A DNA stretch of 64,000 nt. Origin: Bacteroidota bacterium. Lineage in GTDB: Bacteria > Bacteroidota > Bacteroidia > NS11-12g > UBA955. The notes beneath the pieces were generated by a model. The model did not search any database, was not told the origin of the DNA, and was given only the letters and a program-made list of their open reading frames with translations. Shown piece after piece: positions 27,223-37,265 of this stretch (position 1 is the first letter of the stretch; the number at the start of each line of letters is the position of its first letter). The stretch is from NCBI GenBank assembly GCA_030682255.1, contig JAUXOK010000016.1:48492-112491 (forward strand). Direction: 5' to 3'. The translations under genes were made by a program, and so were the position numbers.

Positions 27223-27282
27223 ATCCACTTTCATCGTCAAGCAAAATTAAAAAAACATTAAATTTGCGCAAATTAATTTAAC

Positions 27283-29994
27283 ATGCTTCCTCATTCGTAT
27301 ATCAGCAATGCAGACGTCAATTACATAGACGACTTATACAAACAATATCAAAGCGACAAAGAATCGATAGAATACGGTTGGCAAAAATTCTTTGAAGGAT
27401 TCGACTTTGGTGTTGGCAAAACTGGCACAGGCTCTGCAAATTTGAGCGAGGATACATTGAAAGAAATCAATGTTTTAAATTTAATAAATGCCTATAGAAC
27501 CAGAGGGCATCTGTTTACCAAAACAAATCCTGTTAGAGAAAGAAGAACCTACACCCCTACTCTAGCATTGTCTAACTTTGGGTTAAGCGAAGCTGATTTA
27601 AACACTGTTTACAATGCTGGTAATGACCTTGGCATTGGAGCAGCCAAACTTTCTGACATCGTTCAACACCTTAAAACCACTTATTGCGAAAGTATTGGAG
27701 CTGAATACATGCACATTGGCGACCCTATTAAAATTGAATGGTTGCGCCATTTAATGGAAACCACTAAAAATATTCCTAATTTAAATATTGAAGAAAAAAA
27801 ACAATGCTTAAATAAACTCAATCAAGCCACCGCTTTCGAAAATTTCTTACACACTAAATTCATTGGTCAAAAAAGATTTTCACTTGAAGGTTTAGAATGT
27901 TTAATTCCAGCTTTAGACAGTGTGATTCACTATGGTGCAGAACTAGGCGTTCAAGAGTTTGTAATGGGAATGGCTCACAGAGGCAGATTGAATGTTTTAG
28001 CCAATATTTTCAACAAAACGTATTCAGATATTTTCAGTGAATTTGAAGGCAAAGTTTTTCAAGATGAGCAATTTGAAGGCGATGTAAAATATCATTTGGG
28101 TTATACCACTTTGGTTAAAACCTATCAAGACAAAGAGGTAAAGTTAAAATTAGCTCCAAATCCTTCTCATTTAGAAGCAGTTAATCCTGTTGTAAAAGGG
28201 ATAGTTAGAGCCAAATTAGACCACGTTTACGAACATAATATCAATAAAATTTGTCCAATATTAATTCATGGAGACGCTGCCATTGCTGGTCAAGGCATTG
28301 TTTATGAAGTGGTGCAAATGAGTGGTTTAGAAGCCAACAATATTGGAGGAACTATGCACATTGTAACCAATAATCAAATTGGATTTACAACAAATTACAC
28401 AGATAGTAGAACCAGTATTTACTGTACTGATGTTGCCAAAACAACCAATTGCCCTATTTTCCATGTGAATGGTGACGATGTTGAAGCTGTAGTGCATACT
28501 ATAAAAATGGCAATGGCATATCGCAATAAATTTAACTGCGATGTCTTTATAGATTTGTTAGGTTATAGAAAATATGGACACAATGAAGGCGATGAACCAA
28601 GATTTACACAACCTTTGTTGTATAAATTAATTTCTTCTCACCCCAATCCAAGAGAAATATACAAAGACAAACTCATTGCCAGAGGCGACATTGATGCAAG
28701 CATTGCGCAAGAAATGGAAGAGAAGTTTAAAGACTTATTGCAAATCACTTTGGACGATGTCAAACAAAACAAAGCACCAGAATCTAAACCTAAAATTGAA
28801 GATTTGTGGAAAGATTTTCACTATCCTACAGATCAAGATTTCATCAAAGCAACTGATACTTCATTTAAAGAAAAAAGATGGATTGAACTATGCAAGATTA
28901 TCAATACAATTCCTGACAATAATTTACCAATCAAAAAAGTACAACAATTGTATCAAGGCAGATTGAAACAAATTGAAAACAATCAATATGATTGGGCAAT
29001 GGGAGAAATGATGGCTTACGCAACGCTTTTAGACGAAGGTCATTCTGTTAGACTTTCTGGTCAGGATTGCGAAAGAGGCACTTTTAGCCATAGACACGCA
29101 TTGATTAAAAAAGAAGATTCAGAAACAGAATTTATTCCATTGCAACATATTTCACCCAAACAAGGTGAATTCAATGTTTACAACTCTTTATTGAGTGAAT
29201 ATGCAGCCCTTGGGTTTGAATATGGCTACAGTGTTACAACACCCAATGACCTCACCATTTGGGAGGCTCAGTTTGGTGATTTTGGCAATGGTGCTCAAAT
29301 TATGATTGACCAATTTATTGCAAGTGCGAGTACCAAATGGGCTCAATTCAGTGGTTTAGTTATGATGCTACCACACGGCTACGAAGGTCAAGGACCTGAA
29401 CATTCATCTGCTAGATTAGAAAGATTCTTACAACTTTGTGCTAGCAACAATATGCAAGTTGTCAATTGCACAACTCCTGCCAATTATTACCATGTTTTAA
29501 GAAGACAGTTAAAACGCAAAGATTTCAGAGTGCCTTTAATTGCTATGACACCTAAGAGTTTATTAAGACATCCTTTATGTGTGAGCCAAATAGAAGATTT
29601 TACCAAAGGTAGTTTCCAAGAAATCATACACGACACTTATGTGGATGCAAAAAAAGTTAGGCGTGTTATCCTTTGTTCAGGCAAATTGTATTATGATTTA
29701 CTAGAAAAACAGCAATCTGATAAAGCAAAAGACGTTGCGATTGTTAGAATAGAGCAACTATTTCCATTACCAGAAAAGCAATTAGCCGACTTGTATCAAC
29801 AATTTTCAAAAGCAGAATTTGTTTGGGCACAAGAAGAACCTAAAAACATGGGTACTTGGATGCACTTTAGCCGTTACGATTTACCATTCACATTAAGATA
29901 CATTGGCAGAAAAAGCAGTGCAAGTCCAGCAACGGGTTACAAAAAGGTGCACGATAAAGAACAAGCTGCAATATTGAATGAGGCATTTGCTTGA
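27283..29994 (+). CDS. sucA: 2-oxoglutarate dehydrogenase E1 component
   Basis: This 903-residue thiamine diphosphate-dependent decarboxylase is the E1 part of the 2-oxoglutarate dehydrogenase complex of the TCA cycle. Signatures are the N-terminal YIDDLYKQYQ arm, GMAHRGRLNVLANIF, HGDAAIAGQGIVYE, NNQIGFTTN, GYRKYGHNEGDEP, and in the C-terminal part GQDCERGTFSHRHA, WEAQFGDF and LPHGYEGQGPEHSSAR. The gene for E2 (sucB) normally follows but here an alpha/beta hydrolase follows 9 bp later. TAAATTTG at 27259-27266 is a possible -7 element. Confidence 0.94.
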   Translation: MLPHSYISNADVNYIDDLYKQYQSDKESIEYGWQKFFEGFDFGVGKTGTGSANLSEDTLKEINVLNLINAYRTRGHLFTKTNPVRERRTYTPTLALSNFGLSEADLNTVYNAGNDLGIGAAKLSDIVQHLKTTYCESIGAEYMHIGDPIKIEWLRHLMETTKNIPNLNIEEKKQCLNKLNQATAFENFLHTKFIGQKRFSLEGLECLIPALDSVIHYGAELGVQEFVMGMAHRGRLNVLANIFNKTYSDIFSEFEGKVFQDEQFEGDVKYHLGYTTLVKTYQDKEVKLKLAPNPSHLEAVNPVVKGIVRAKLDHVYEHNINKICPILIHGDAAIAGQGIVYEVVQMSGLEANNIGGTMHIVTNNQIGFTTNYTDSRTSIYCTDVAKTTNCPIFHVNGDDVEAVVHTIKMAMAYRNKFNCDVFIDLLGYRKYGHNEGDEPRFTQPLLYKLISSHPNPREIYKDKLIARGDIDASIAQEMEEKFKDLLQITLDDVKQNKAPESKPKIEDLWKDFHYPTDQDFIKATDTSFKEKRWIELCKIINTIPDNNLPIKKVQQLYQGRLKQIENNQYDWAMGEMMAYATLLDEGHSVRLSGQDCERGTFSHRHALIKKEDSETEFIPLQHISPKQGEFNVYNSLLSEYAALGFEYGYSVTTPNDLTIWEAQFGDFGNGAQIMIDQFIASASTKWAQFSGLVMMLPHGYEGQGPEHSSARLERFLQLCASNNMQVVNCTTPANYYHVLRRQLKRKDFRVPLIAMTPKSLLRHPLCVSQIEDFTKGSFQEIIHDTYVDAKKVRRVILCSGKLYYDLLEKQQSDKAKDVAIVRIEQLFPLPEKQLADLYQQFSKAEFVWAQEEPKNMGTWMHFSRYDLPFTLRYIGRKSSASPATGYKKVHDKEQAAILNEAFA

Positions 29995-30003
29995 ATCTAA
30001 TTA

Positions 30004-30765
30004 ATGAAGCTCCATTACAAGCAATACGGTTCTTCCGGTTCTCCAATTTTTATTCTGCATGGCATTTTCGGCATGTTAGACAATTGGCACAACATAGCCA
30101 AAGAATTAGGTAACTCATACCAAGTTTTTACGATTGATGCACGCAACCACGGCAAATCACCACATGCTGATGAAATGAGTTATCAATTAATGGCAGAGGA
30201 TGTTATTGAATTGGCAGACGATTTAGGGATTGACAAGTTTATTTTATTGGGACATAGCATGGGTGGAAAAACAGCTCTGTGGACTGCACACCAATTTCCA
30301 GAAAGAATCTCAAAACTGATTGTTGCTGATATTGCACCAAAAACCTATCAAGCAGGACATACAACTTATTTCAAAGCTTTAAAAAATATAGATTGGTCGA
30401 GTTTACTGAGCAGAAAAGAAATTGATGATGCTTTGGTTGCATATGAACAGAATATGGGCATTAGACTGTTTTTAGCTAAAAACATAGAACGCAATGAAGC
30501 AGGAGCATTTGAACTGAAATGTAATATTGACGCCATCGAAAAAGCTTATCCAGAGATAATTGGCGGATTAAACTTTAATCAAATCAACAACATTCCTACC
30601 CTTTTTTTATTGGGTGAAAACTCTAATTATTTGAAAGAAGAAGACAAACCCTTCATAGTGTCCTACTTTAAAAATGTCACTTACAAAACCGTTTCTAATG
30701 CAGGTCATTGGTTGCATGCCGATAATCCAAAAGAATTTTTAGAAAAACTAAACTCTTTTTTATAA
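30004..30765 (+). CDS. Alpha/beta-fold hydrolase (YbfF-like esterase)
   Basis: This 253-residue alpha/beta hydrolase has the oxyanion loop HGIFGMLDNW (19-28), the nucleophile elbow GHSMGG (Ser at about residue 88), and the catalytic His in NAGHWLHAD near the C terminus; DARNHGKS is the typical strand-4 segment. It resembles the YbfF esterase group acting on acyl esters or acyl-CoA. Its ATG is 9 bp after the sucA stop, so it is probably co-transcribed with sucA. Confidence 0.86.
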   Translation: MKLHYKQYGSSGSPIFILHGIFGMLDNWHNIAKELGNSYQVFTIDARNHGKSPHADEMSYQLMAEDVIELADDLGIDKFILLGHSMGGKTALWTAHQFPERISKLIVADIAPKTYQAGHTTYFKALKNIDWSSLLSRKEIDDALVAYEQNMGIRLFLAKNIERNEAGAFELKCNIDAIEKAYPEIIGGLNFNQINNIPTLFLLGENSNYLKEEDKPFIVSYFKNVTYKTVSNAGHWLHADNPKEFLEKLNSFL

Positions 30766-30794
30766 GCAAAATATTATCTTATTATTAAAACCTA

Positions 30795-32771
30795 ATGATT
30801 AAAAAATTACTCACAACTATTATATTTTTATTAATTACTTTTTCAATTGTTGCTCAAAACACAAAAACTAAAAGTTGCAAACAAAAAGTAGGCTATTTTG
30901 CTTCTAGAAACATTGAAAAACTCAGCAAAAAACTTACTCAAAACCTAAGCACAGACGAAGAAAAAGTTTGTGCTATTCATTATTGGATAACTCACAATAT
31001 CAAATACGATTATAAGCGAACTTTATCAAAAAACACAGATGCTCCAACGCTTTCAAAAGTATTAAAAACCAAAAAGGGCATGTGTTATGAATACTCATTA
31101 TTATTCAAAAAACTATGTGAATATTCAGATATTCCAGCTGTCATTGTTCCAGGTTACACCAAAAACATTGGTGTCGATATATGCGATTCATTTTATATAG
31201 AAGATCATGCTTGGAATGCCGTTCTGATTGATAATCAATGGCGATTGGTAGATGCAACTTGGGATGCTGGCTATGTAAGAAATTATAAAAAAACATTGAG
31301 GGGACGATTTATTTACCTTTTTACATTGGGCAAAAAACACCATTACAAATTTAAGCCAAAGTTTATTTTCGACCCAGACGAAACCTTTTATTTAAAAACT
31401 GGTAATACTTTTATTTACGATCATTTTGCAGCAAACGAAATCTGGCAATTATTAAACAAAACATATAAAATCAATGATTTTGAGAAAGACAGTAGCTATT
31501 ATTATTTAAAAGACAGAGATGAATCAATCATAGATGACAATAATTTCATGAGCGAACGTTTGAAATATTACATGAACGATGATACTAGCAATATTTTGAT
31601 AAATGGCATGGCTTATAACACTTTGAACCAAAGAAATCTTTTCACAAAAGGTGTCTCATTTTATTTAAAATCCATCCAAAAACTTGAAGATATAAATTCT
31701 GTTTCAAACAAAACACATCAAATTGAAATTTGCAAATCTGCATACATCTTATCCAACAAGGCAATTGAATTATTTGATAGCAATGCCTACTTCTTGAGTT
31801 TACAAATCAAATCGCAACTTAGAAACATTGAAATTAAAAATAAACAACTCGTTGAACAAAACAAAAAACTCATGACAGTATCTAAAAATCAGGAGAAATA
31901 TGTGAAGAAAAACAACAAACAAATTGGAAAAATTTATCAGTATGCAAAATCAACTGTAAGTAATAATAAAAACAACATTAACAACACCATTAAATCATCT
32001 GATATCAGTCAGACTAAAGTAGCTAAGAGTATAAAAATAAAAGAATATGAAGCTTTAAAAAAGCAAATTGACAGTTTAGATAAAATCATCTTTAGACACA
32101 AAGATTCATTAAATAGATTTACCAATCTATCAGATAATTTTCAAGATGATATTTTAGAAAAACTAAACGAGGCAAACAATTTAGAAAAAGACAAGTCTCA
32201 GAGTATCTTTAAAACAACCGAGTTAAGAATGAAATATGGGTTTGATAATTTTGACCATGCCATCAAAATTGTTCGTGATTCCATTATATTAAGAAACGAG
32301 AGCATGGATTCCATGATGTTTTTTAACAAACTGTTTATGTATGATTCATTTTTTAATTACCTTAAAAACAGTAAAAAACTTTACACAGAAAATGCTAAAT
32401 TATTCAAACAAAAGGCAACACTGATTAAAAAACTAAAAACTAAAGGTGATGAAAATGATGCCCAATGGATAGATCAAGAATATGTAGCAAACATCAATGA
32501 ACTCATTGAAATGAATAATCAATACAATGCTTGGCTTGTAAAAAACTACAATTTATTGAGAAGCTACAAGGATATCAATGCCTCAATTGCTAAGCACAGT
32601 AAGAAAAGTGAAAAATTAGCCAAACAAGAAAAAAAGCTAATAACGCCCAAAACCTCTGTAAAAGTTAGAAATCAAACTTTGAATTCAATCAATAAAAAAT
32701 TGACTGCCAATGCTCAAAAAATCAATGCACAATCTATTAAAATTGAAGCATCATTGAACCAAAGTAAATAA
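30795..32771 (+). CDS. Exported transglutaminase-like protein with long coiled coil
   Basis: This 658-residue protein has a signal peptide (1-20, ending IVAQ). An N-terminal transglutaminase-like domain carries the triad Cys97 (KKGMCYEYS), His138 (DHAWNAV) and Asp153 (LVDATWD). The rest is helical: a mixed region to about residue 300, then long Lys/Glu/Asn-rich coiled-coil segments to the C terminus with no sorting domain. Relatives act as proteases or cross-linkers; some lack activity, but here all three residues remain. No membrane anchor is visible after the signal peptide, so it is probably periplasmic. Confidence 0.8.
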   Translation: MIKKLLTTIIFLLITFSIVAQNTKTKSCKQKVGYFASRNIEKLSKKLTQNLSTDEEKVCAIHYWITHNIKYDYKRTLSKNTDAPTLSKVLKTKKGMCYEYSLLFKKLCEYSDIPAVIVPGYTKNIGVDICDSFYIEDHAWNAVLIDNQWRLVDATWDAGYVRNYKKTLRGRFIYLFTLGKKHHYKFKPKFIFDPDETFYLKTGNTFIYDHFAANEIWQLLNKTYKINDFEKDSSYYYLKDRDESIIDDNNFMSERLKYYMNDDTSNILINGMAYNTLNQRNLFTKGVSFYLKSIQKLEDINSVSNKTHQIEICKSAYILSNKAIELFDSNAYFLSLQIKSQLRNIEIKNKQLVEQNKKLMTVSKNQEKYVKKNNKQIGKIYQYAKSTVSNNKNNINNTIKSSDISQTKVAKSIKIKEYEALKKQIDSLDKIIFRHKDSLNRFTNLSDNFQDDILEKLNEANNLEKDKSQSIFKTTELRMKYGFDNFDHAIKIVRDSIILRNESMDSMMFFNKLFMYDSFFNYLKNSKKLYTENAKLFKQKATLIKKLKTKGDENDAQWIDQEYVANINELIEMNNQYNAWLVKNYNLLRSYKDINASIAKHSKKSEKLAKQEKKLITPKTSVKVRNQTLNSINKKLTANAQKINAQSIKIEASLNQSK

Positions 32772-32848
32772 TTAACTACAATTACAGTAGAATATATATA
32801 TTGTTAATTCAAAAAAATTGATTGATATTTGTTGATATATATAAAACA

Positions 32849-33889
32849 ATGTCTTTAAAATTTAAAACCACGTATTTAACTCTTTTAACATCCTTATTAT
32901 TAATCAATTTTTTACCGGTTAAATTAAATGCACAAATCCCAACAAATGGATTAATTGGGTATTATCCATTTAATGGCAATGCAAATGATGAAAGCGTTAA
33001 TACAAATCATGGCACAATAAGTGGCGCAACCTTAGTATCAGATAGATTTTCGAATGCCAACAAGGCTTATTCCTTTAATGGAACTAGTAATTATATATCA
33101 TTACCAAACACTTATGATTTTATGCCAAAAACTATTAATATGTGGTTTAATGCCTCTAATGCAAATTATAGTGATTGGGTTTCTATTATTACTTCAGACA
33201 ACCCAAATCTTACCAAAGGCTTAATTGCAGGTATGATTAAAGAAATAAATGGGAATTTAAAAATGCAATTAAGCATCTGTAATATTAGAGATACTTTTGA
33301 TATTACACTTAACACATGGCATAATATCAATATATATACGGGATCAGATAAATCCGTTAAATTTTACTTAGATGGTAAATTTATATCAAGCCATACACAT
33401 ACATCATTCCTTACATCAGTTGACGGATTAGATGATGTAATAATAGGTGCAACTAGATCCGCTGCATCTAGATTTTTCAAAGGGCATATTGATGATATTA
33501 GAATCTATAATAGAGAATTAACATCTACTGAAGTAGAATTAATTTACAATGAAGGCAAATGTGTTAAATACATTTCAGTAACAGATACATTAATTATTAA
33601 TATGAATTTGCTCAGTTCAGAACCTTTAAAACACAAAAACAGTATCAAAGTATATCCCAATCCAACAAGCGATCAAATCTCAATTGATTGTGGGGATAAT
33701 TATGCTCTTATTCAAAATTATAAAATTAAAATATCTAATGCACTTGGACAAACTGTTTTTACGAACAAGATTAGTCAACAAATATTTACCATCGATTTGT
33801 CTACTTGGTCTGGGAAAGGGTTATATCTCCTTTATATAATTGATAGTCAAGACAACATCATTGATGTTAGGAAGATTATTTTGAATTAA
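32849..33889 (+). CDS. Secreted LamG-domain protein with T9SS type A sorting domain
   Basis: This 346-residue cargo protein has a signal peptide (ending NAQ) and a LamG/concanavalin-like jellyroll domain, starting IPTNGLIGYYPFNGNANDES and containing the family segments YYPFNGNA, AYSFNGTSNYI, and GHIDDIRIYNREL. A C-terminal type A sorting domain follows (IKVYPNPTSDQISID ... KGLYLLYI), which would be cleaved on export to the cell surface. LamG domains often bind glycans. It is the third and most divergent relative of the LamG pair at 44.8-46.8 kb. The ATG at 32849 was chosen over a TTG at 32822 because the signal peptide starts there. Confidence 0.82.
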   Translation: MSLKFKTTYLTLLTSLLLINFLPVKLNAQIPTNGLIGYYPFNGNANDESVNTNHGTISGATLVSDRFSNANKAYSFNGTSNYISLPNTYDFMPKTINMWFNASNANYSDWVSIITSDNPNLTKGLIAGMIKEINGNLKMQLSICNIRDTFDITLNTWHNINIYTGSDKSVKFYLDGKFISSHTHTSFLTSVDGLDDVIIGATRSAASRFFKGHIDDIRIYNRELTSTEVELIYNEGKCVKYISVTDTLIINMNLLSSEPLKHKNSIKVYPNPTSDQISIDCGDNYALIQNYKIKISNALGQTVFTNKISQQIFTIDLSTWSGKGLYLLYIIDSQDNIIDVRKIILN

Positions 33890-33975
33890 AAATCAGTTTG
33901 CTTCTGAAATTTATAATGACCAAAAATTTTAGTTGATATATCATAACATGATTTAAAACAAGAATCTGATGTCAT

Positions 33976-34016
33976 CAAGGTCTTAAGTTTTATACTTAAA
34001 ACCTTGTTAATTCTTT
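33976..34016 (+). terminator. Hairpin between the LamG gene and wecB
   Basis: CAAGGT-C-TTAAG at 33976-33987 pairs with CTTAA-A-ACCTTG at 33995-34006 (11 bp with one C/A mismatch, 7-base loop) and is followed by TTAATTCTTTT. It probably ends the LamG transcript. Confidence 0.5.
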
Positions 34017-34073
34017 TAACTAAAAAAAATATAAATTCACTGAAGAATATCAGCATATTTGCATTTTATTTTA

Positions 34074-35144
34074 ATGAAGAAAAAAACATATAAAATCATT
34101 TCAGTTATTGGAGCTCGTCCTCAATTTATTAAGGCTTCACCTATTGAACTAGCGTTTTCAAAATTTGAAAATGTTGAGTTTTATTCTATTCATACAGGTC
34201 AACATTATGATGAAAATATGAGTCAAATATTTTTCAATCAATTAAACCTTAAAAAGCCATATAAAACATTAGAATCGGGCGGCAAGAGTCATGCAAAACA
34301 AACAGCAGACATTTTAATTGGCATAGAAGAATTACTGATTGAAATAATGCCCGATTTAATCATTGTATATGGTGACACTAATTCTACCATTGGCGCAGCT
34401 TTAGCTGCAGCAAAACTTCATATACCTATAGCTCACATCGAAGCAGGATTAAGATCATTTAACAAACAAATGCCTGAGGAGGTTAATAGAATTTTAACAG
34501 ATCACATCAGTGATTTGCTTTTTGTTCCGTCAGAAACAGCTTTAAACCAATTGGCATCAGAAGGTATCAATCAAGATGTTTACCTCTGTGGAGATGTGAT
34601 GAAAGATATTATGAATATTTGTTTAGAACAGAAAATCGTTCCAGCACAAAATAATAAAAACTACTATTACACTACTATTCACAGACCATACAACACGGAT
34701 AACAAAGACCGATTACTTCATATTTTAAACACACTAAATACCCTTGATAAACCAGTAATTTTTTCTATTCATCCTAGAACTTTAAATTTGCTCAAAAACT
34801 CTTACCAAATTGATTTAAATTTTAACAACATAGCATTTATCGAACCTCAAGGTTATTTTGACAATCTAGCATATTTAAAAAACTGTGACTGTGTCATCAC
34901 TGATTCAGGAGGCATGCAAAAAGAAGCCTATTGGTTAAAAAGAAAATGTATAACCATCAGAAAAGAAACAGAGTGGACAGAAACACTAGAAAATGGCTGT
35001 AATACCCTTGTATTTGACAACTTATCTGAAATTCAAAAAATCATTTCTGATACGAATATCCAATTTGATGACACCCTTTATGGCACTGCAAATGCGAGTG
35101 AAATCATAGCAGAAAAAACAATGGCTTATTTATATAAAAAATGA
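34074..35144 (+). CDS. wecB: UDP-N-acetylglucosamine 2-epimerase (non-hydrolysing)
   Basis: This 356-residue enzyme interconverts UDP-GlcNAc and UDP-ManNAc for surface glycan synthesis. Signatures are IGARPQFIKASP near residues 12-23, HTGQHYDENM, VYGDTNSTIGAALAA, HIEAGLRSF, MPEEVNRILTDH, TTIHRPYNT and TDSGGMQKEA. The ATG at 34074 fits the family; the TTG at 34059 would add five residues. The first gene of the glycan cluster, it overlaps the next glycosyltransferase by 4 bp (ATGA). No ManNAc dehydrogenase (wecC) gene is adjacent. Confidence 0.92.
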   Translation: MKKKTYKIISVIGARPQFIKASPIELAFSKFENVEFYSIHTGQHYDENMSQIFFNQLNLKKPYKTLESGGKSHAKQTADILIGIEELLIEIMPDLIIVYGDTNSTIGAALAAAKLHIPIAHIEAGLRSFNKQMPEEVNRILTDHISDLLFVPSETALNQLASEGINQDVYLCGDVMKDIMNICLEQKIVPAQNNKNYYYTTIHRPYNTDNKDRLLHILNTLNTLDKPVIFSIHPRTLNLLKNSYQIDLNFNNIAFIEPQGYFDNLAYLKNCDCVITDSGGMQKEAYWLKRKCITIRKETEWTETLENGCNTLVFDNLSEIQKIISDTNIQFDDTLYGTANASEIIAEKTMAYLYKK

Positions 35145-36331
35145 AATTAAAATTTCTACATCTAACCTTGATTTTTCATCCAGAAATGGGTTATGACATC
35201 AACATGATGTGTAGATATAATAAAGATAAATACGAACAATTTATCATTGCATCAAATGATGTAAGCCTTTGGAACGAAACCATAGAAACCATAAAAAACA
35301 AAGATTTAATATTTGAAAAAGAAAATAATGTAAAAATTATTAGGTTGCCTTCATTTAAACCCAAGAAAGACAATTTAACTTCTGTGATTTTAGGTATTAA
35401 AAAACAATTTAAAATCATTAACCCTGATATAACATTTTTGCATGCCATCGAATCTCATGGATATGCCTTATCTGTTGGATACTTATTAAAGCATTCTAAA
35501 GTTTTTTTATGCGACACTCACACTTTATTTAACCAATTAAAACATGCTTCATTATTATGGAAACTATACCGAAGCTTATATTTAAAGCCCATTATCATTT
35601 CTAAATTTAATCAAATGGGACATAAAGTGGTTGCTTATTACACAGCAAAAGAAAATGAGAAAATATTAACAGAATATTTAGGCATTAAACAATCCCTAAT
35701 AGGCGACAATGAAATCTCTACAGACAGTCAAGTTTTTCATCATGAAATAGACCAATCCCTGAAAGAAAAACTCGGAATAAACGACTCAGAAATTACATTG
35801 ATGTATGTTGGTAAATTCGACCAATTTAAGCAACCTCACTTGATTTTAGAGGCGCTCAACATGCTTGACAACAACATCAACAAAAAGATTCATTTAATCT
35901 TAGTTGGACCAAAAAACGAAACATATATCGAAACGTATTTTAGTTCTGAATCGTTGAATATTTCCAATGTTCGTGTTACAATATTACCTCCCGTTGACAA
36001 CAAAGAGCTTTACAAATATTACTCATTGGCATATTGCATCATCATACCACGTTTAAATTCATTAAGTTCTCTAGATGCCCAAGCTTGTAAAACACCAGTT
36101 ATTATGATGGATGACTCTACCAACCAAGACAGGCTAAAACATGGGGGTTTATTGTACCAAGAAAACAACATAGAAGACTTAACAAAAAAAATCATTACTA
36201 TTTGCAATCACCCCGAAAAAAGAAAAGAACTTTCAGAAAATGGGTATCAATACGTGATGAAAAATTTCAATTATTCAAAAAAACTGGATAAAATGAATGA
36301 AGAGATTGAGAGAAAAATGAATTTTTATTAA
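35141..36331 (+). CDS. Glycosyltransferase (GT-B, family 4-like)
   Basis: This 396-residue glycosyltransferase has a GT-B fold. The C-terminal nucleotide-sugar domain has the usual order: LMYVGKFDQFKQPHLILEAL (donor domain start, near residue 224), LILVGPKNE, then YKYYSLAYCIIIPRLNSLSSLDAQACKTPVI, where the conserved Glu of the E-x7-E motif is replaced by Asp/Gln (SLDAQACKTPV). The sugar and acceptor are unknown. It is coupled to wecB by a 4-bp overlap, so UDP-ManNAc is a possible donor. Confidence 0.82.
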   Translation: MKLKFLHLTLIFHPEMGYDINMMCRYNKDKYEQFIIASNDVSLWNETIETIKNKDLIFEKENNVKIIRLPSFKPKKDNLTSVILGIKKQFKIINPDITFLHAIESHGYALSVGYLLKHSKVFLCDTHTLFNQLKHASLLWKLYRSLYLKPIIISKFNQMGHKVVAYYTAKENEKILTEYLGIKQSLIGDNEISTDSQVFHHEIDQSLKEKLGINDSEITLMYVGKFDQFKQPHLILEALNMLDNNINKKIHLILVGPKNETYIETYFSSESLNISNVRVTILPPVDNKELYKYYSLAYCIIIPRLNSLSSLDAQACKTPVIMMDDSTNQDRLKHGGLLYQENNIEDLTKKIITICNHPEKRKELSENGYQYVMKNFNYSKKLDKMNEEIERKMNFY

Positions 36332-36379
36332 CGGCATACAAATTATCAATGTATGATACAATCATTTTAAAAGAAACAT

Positions 36380-36387
36380 TATATTTG
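36380..36387 (+). promoter_or_regulatory. -7 element upstream of the FkbM-like methyltransferase
   Basis: TATATTTG matches TAnnTTTG and lies 42 bases before the methyltransferase ATG. An 11-codon ORF (36402-36437) starts between them and overlaps the methyltransferase start. Confidence 0.4.
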
Positions 36388-36429
36388 CTAACTTGAAACC
36401 AATGAAAACTTTAGATTTCTTAAAAAGAT

Positions 36430-37176
36430 ATGTTTAAAAAAATAATTAAAAAATTAGCTTCAAAGGGATACTACAAACATCTAAAAATTCAGCAAGAAGA
36501 ACTTTGCGAATTAATTTCTCCTAACAAAACAGTAATTTCTGGATTATTTAAAGGTCTTATATATCCTGAATTTAAATCGTATGGCTCTGCTTTATTCCCA
36601 AAATTTCTAGGCAGTTATGAAGATGAATTGCACCTCTATTTAAGCGAATTACTTAAAAACAATTATGAATATATTTTTGATGTTGGCTGTGCTGAAGGTT
36701 ATTATGCAGTTGGAGTTGCAAAACTAGCCCCATTATCAAAAATTCAAGCATATGACACTGATGAAAATGCATTGAATTTCTGTAAAAAAATGGCAAAATT
36801 GAATAATGTAAATAATATAGATTTTTTTAGTTTTTGTAGTAATAAAACTCTTCAAAACTTTAATTTTGACAAAAAAAGTTTAATAATTAGTGATTGTGAA
36901 GGATATGAAGAGAAGCTTTTCGACAATGACAATATCCAAAATTTAATTAATTGTGATATCCTTATTGAAACCCATGATGTTATCAAAAAAGGTATAAAAG
37001 ATCGATTAATTTCATTATTTGAAAAAACACATGAAATAACAATAGTAAAAAGTGTTTTAAAATCGATTTCAGATTACGATGAATTAAAGGATATTAATTT
37101 CAGAAAATATACAGACGCAATTCTATTAGAAAGAAACACAAGAATGGATTGGCTAATAATAAAATCTAGAAAATAA
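36430..37176 (+). CDS. FkbM-like SAM-dependent methyltransferase
   Basis: This 248-residue protein has a class I methyltransferase core: motif I FDVGCAEGYYAVGVAKL (about 79-95), an acidic post-strand-2 residue in QAYDTDENAL, and SDCEGYEEKL typical of the FkbM-type group, where this acidic loop is shared by glycan methyltransferases. Location among glycosyltransferases suggests methylation of a surface sugar. It is convergent with the next glycosyltransferase across a bidirectional hairpin. Confidence 0.72.
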   Translation: MFKKIIKKLASKGYYKHLKIQQEELCELISPNKTVISGLFKGLIYPEFKSYGSALFPKFLGSYEDELHLYLSELLKNNYEYIFDVGCAEGYYAVGVAKLAPLSKIQAYDTDENALNFCKKMAKLNNVNNIDFFSFCSNKTLQNFNFDKKSLIISDCEGYEEKLFDNDNIQNLINCDILIETHDVIKKGIKDRLISLFEKTHEITIVKSVLKSISDYDELKDINFRKYTDAILLERNTRMDWLIIKSRK

Positions 37177-37202
37177 ACTAACAATTCATTATTTAATATA
37201 AC

Positions 37203-37231
37203 TTTTTCAAACAAAAAATGAGTTTGAAAAA
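37203..37231. terminator. Bidirectional terminator between convergent genes
   Basis: A 10-bp perfect stem (TTTTTCAAAC at 37203-37212, GTTTGAAAAA at 37222-37231) has a 9-base loop. The A/T runs on each side let it serve both the methyltransferase and the convergent glycosyltransferase. Confidence 0.6.
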
Positions 37232-37265
37232 ATAAAAATCAAAATTAAATTTACTAAAAAATATT

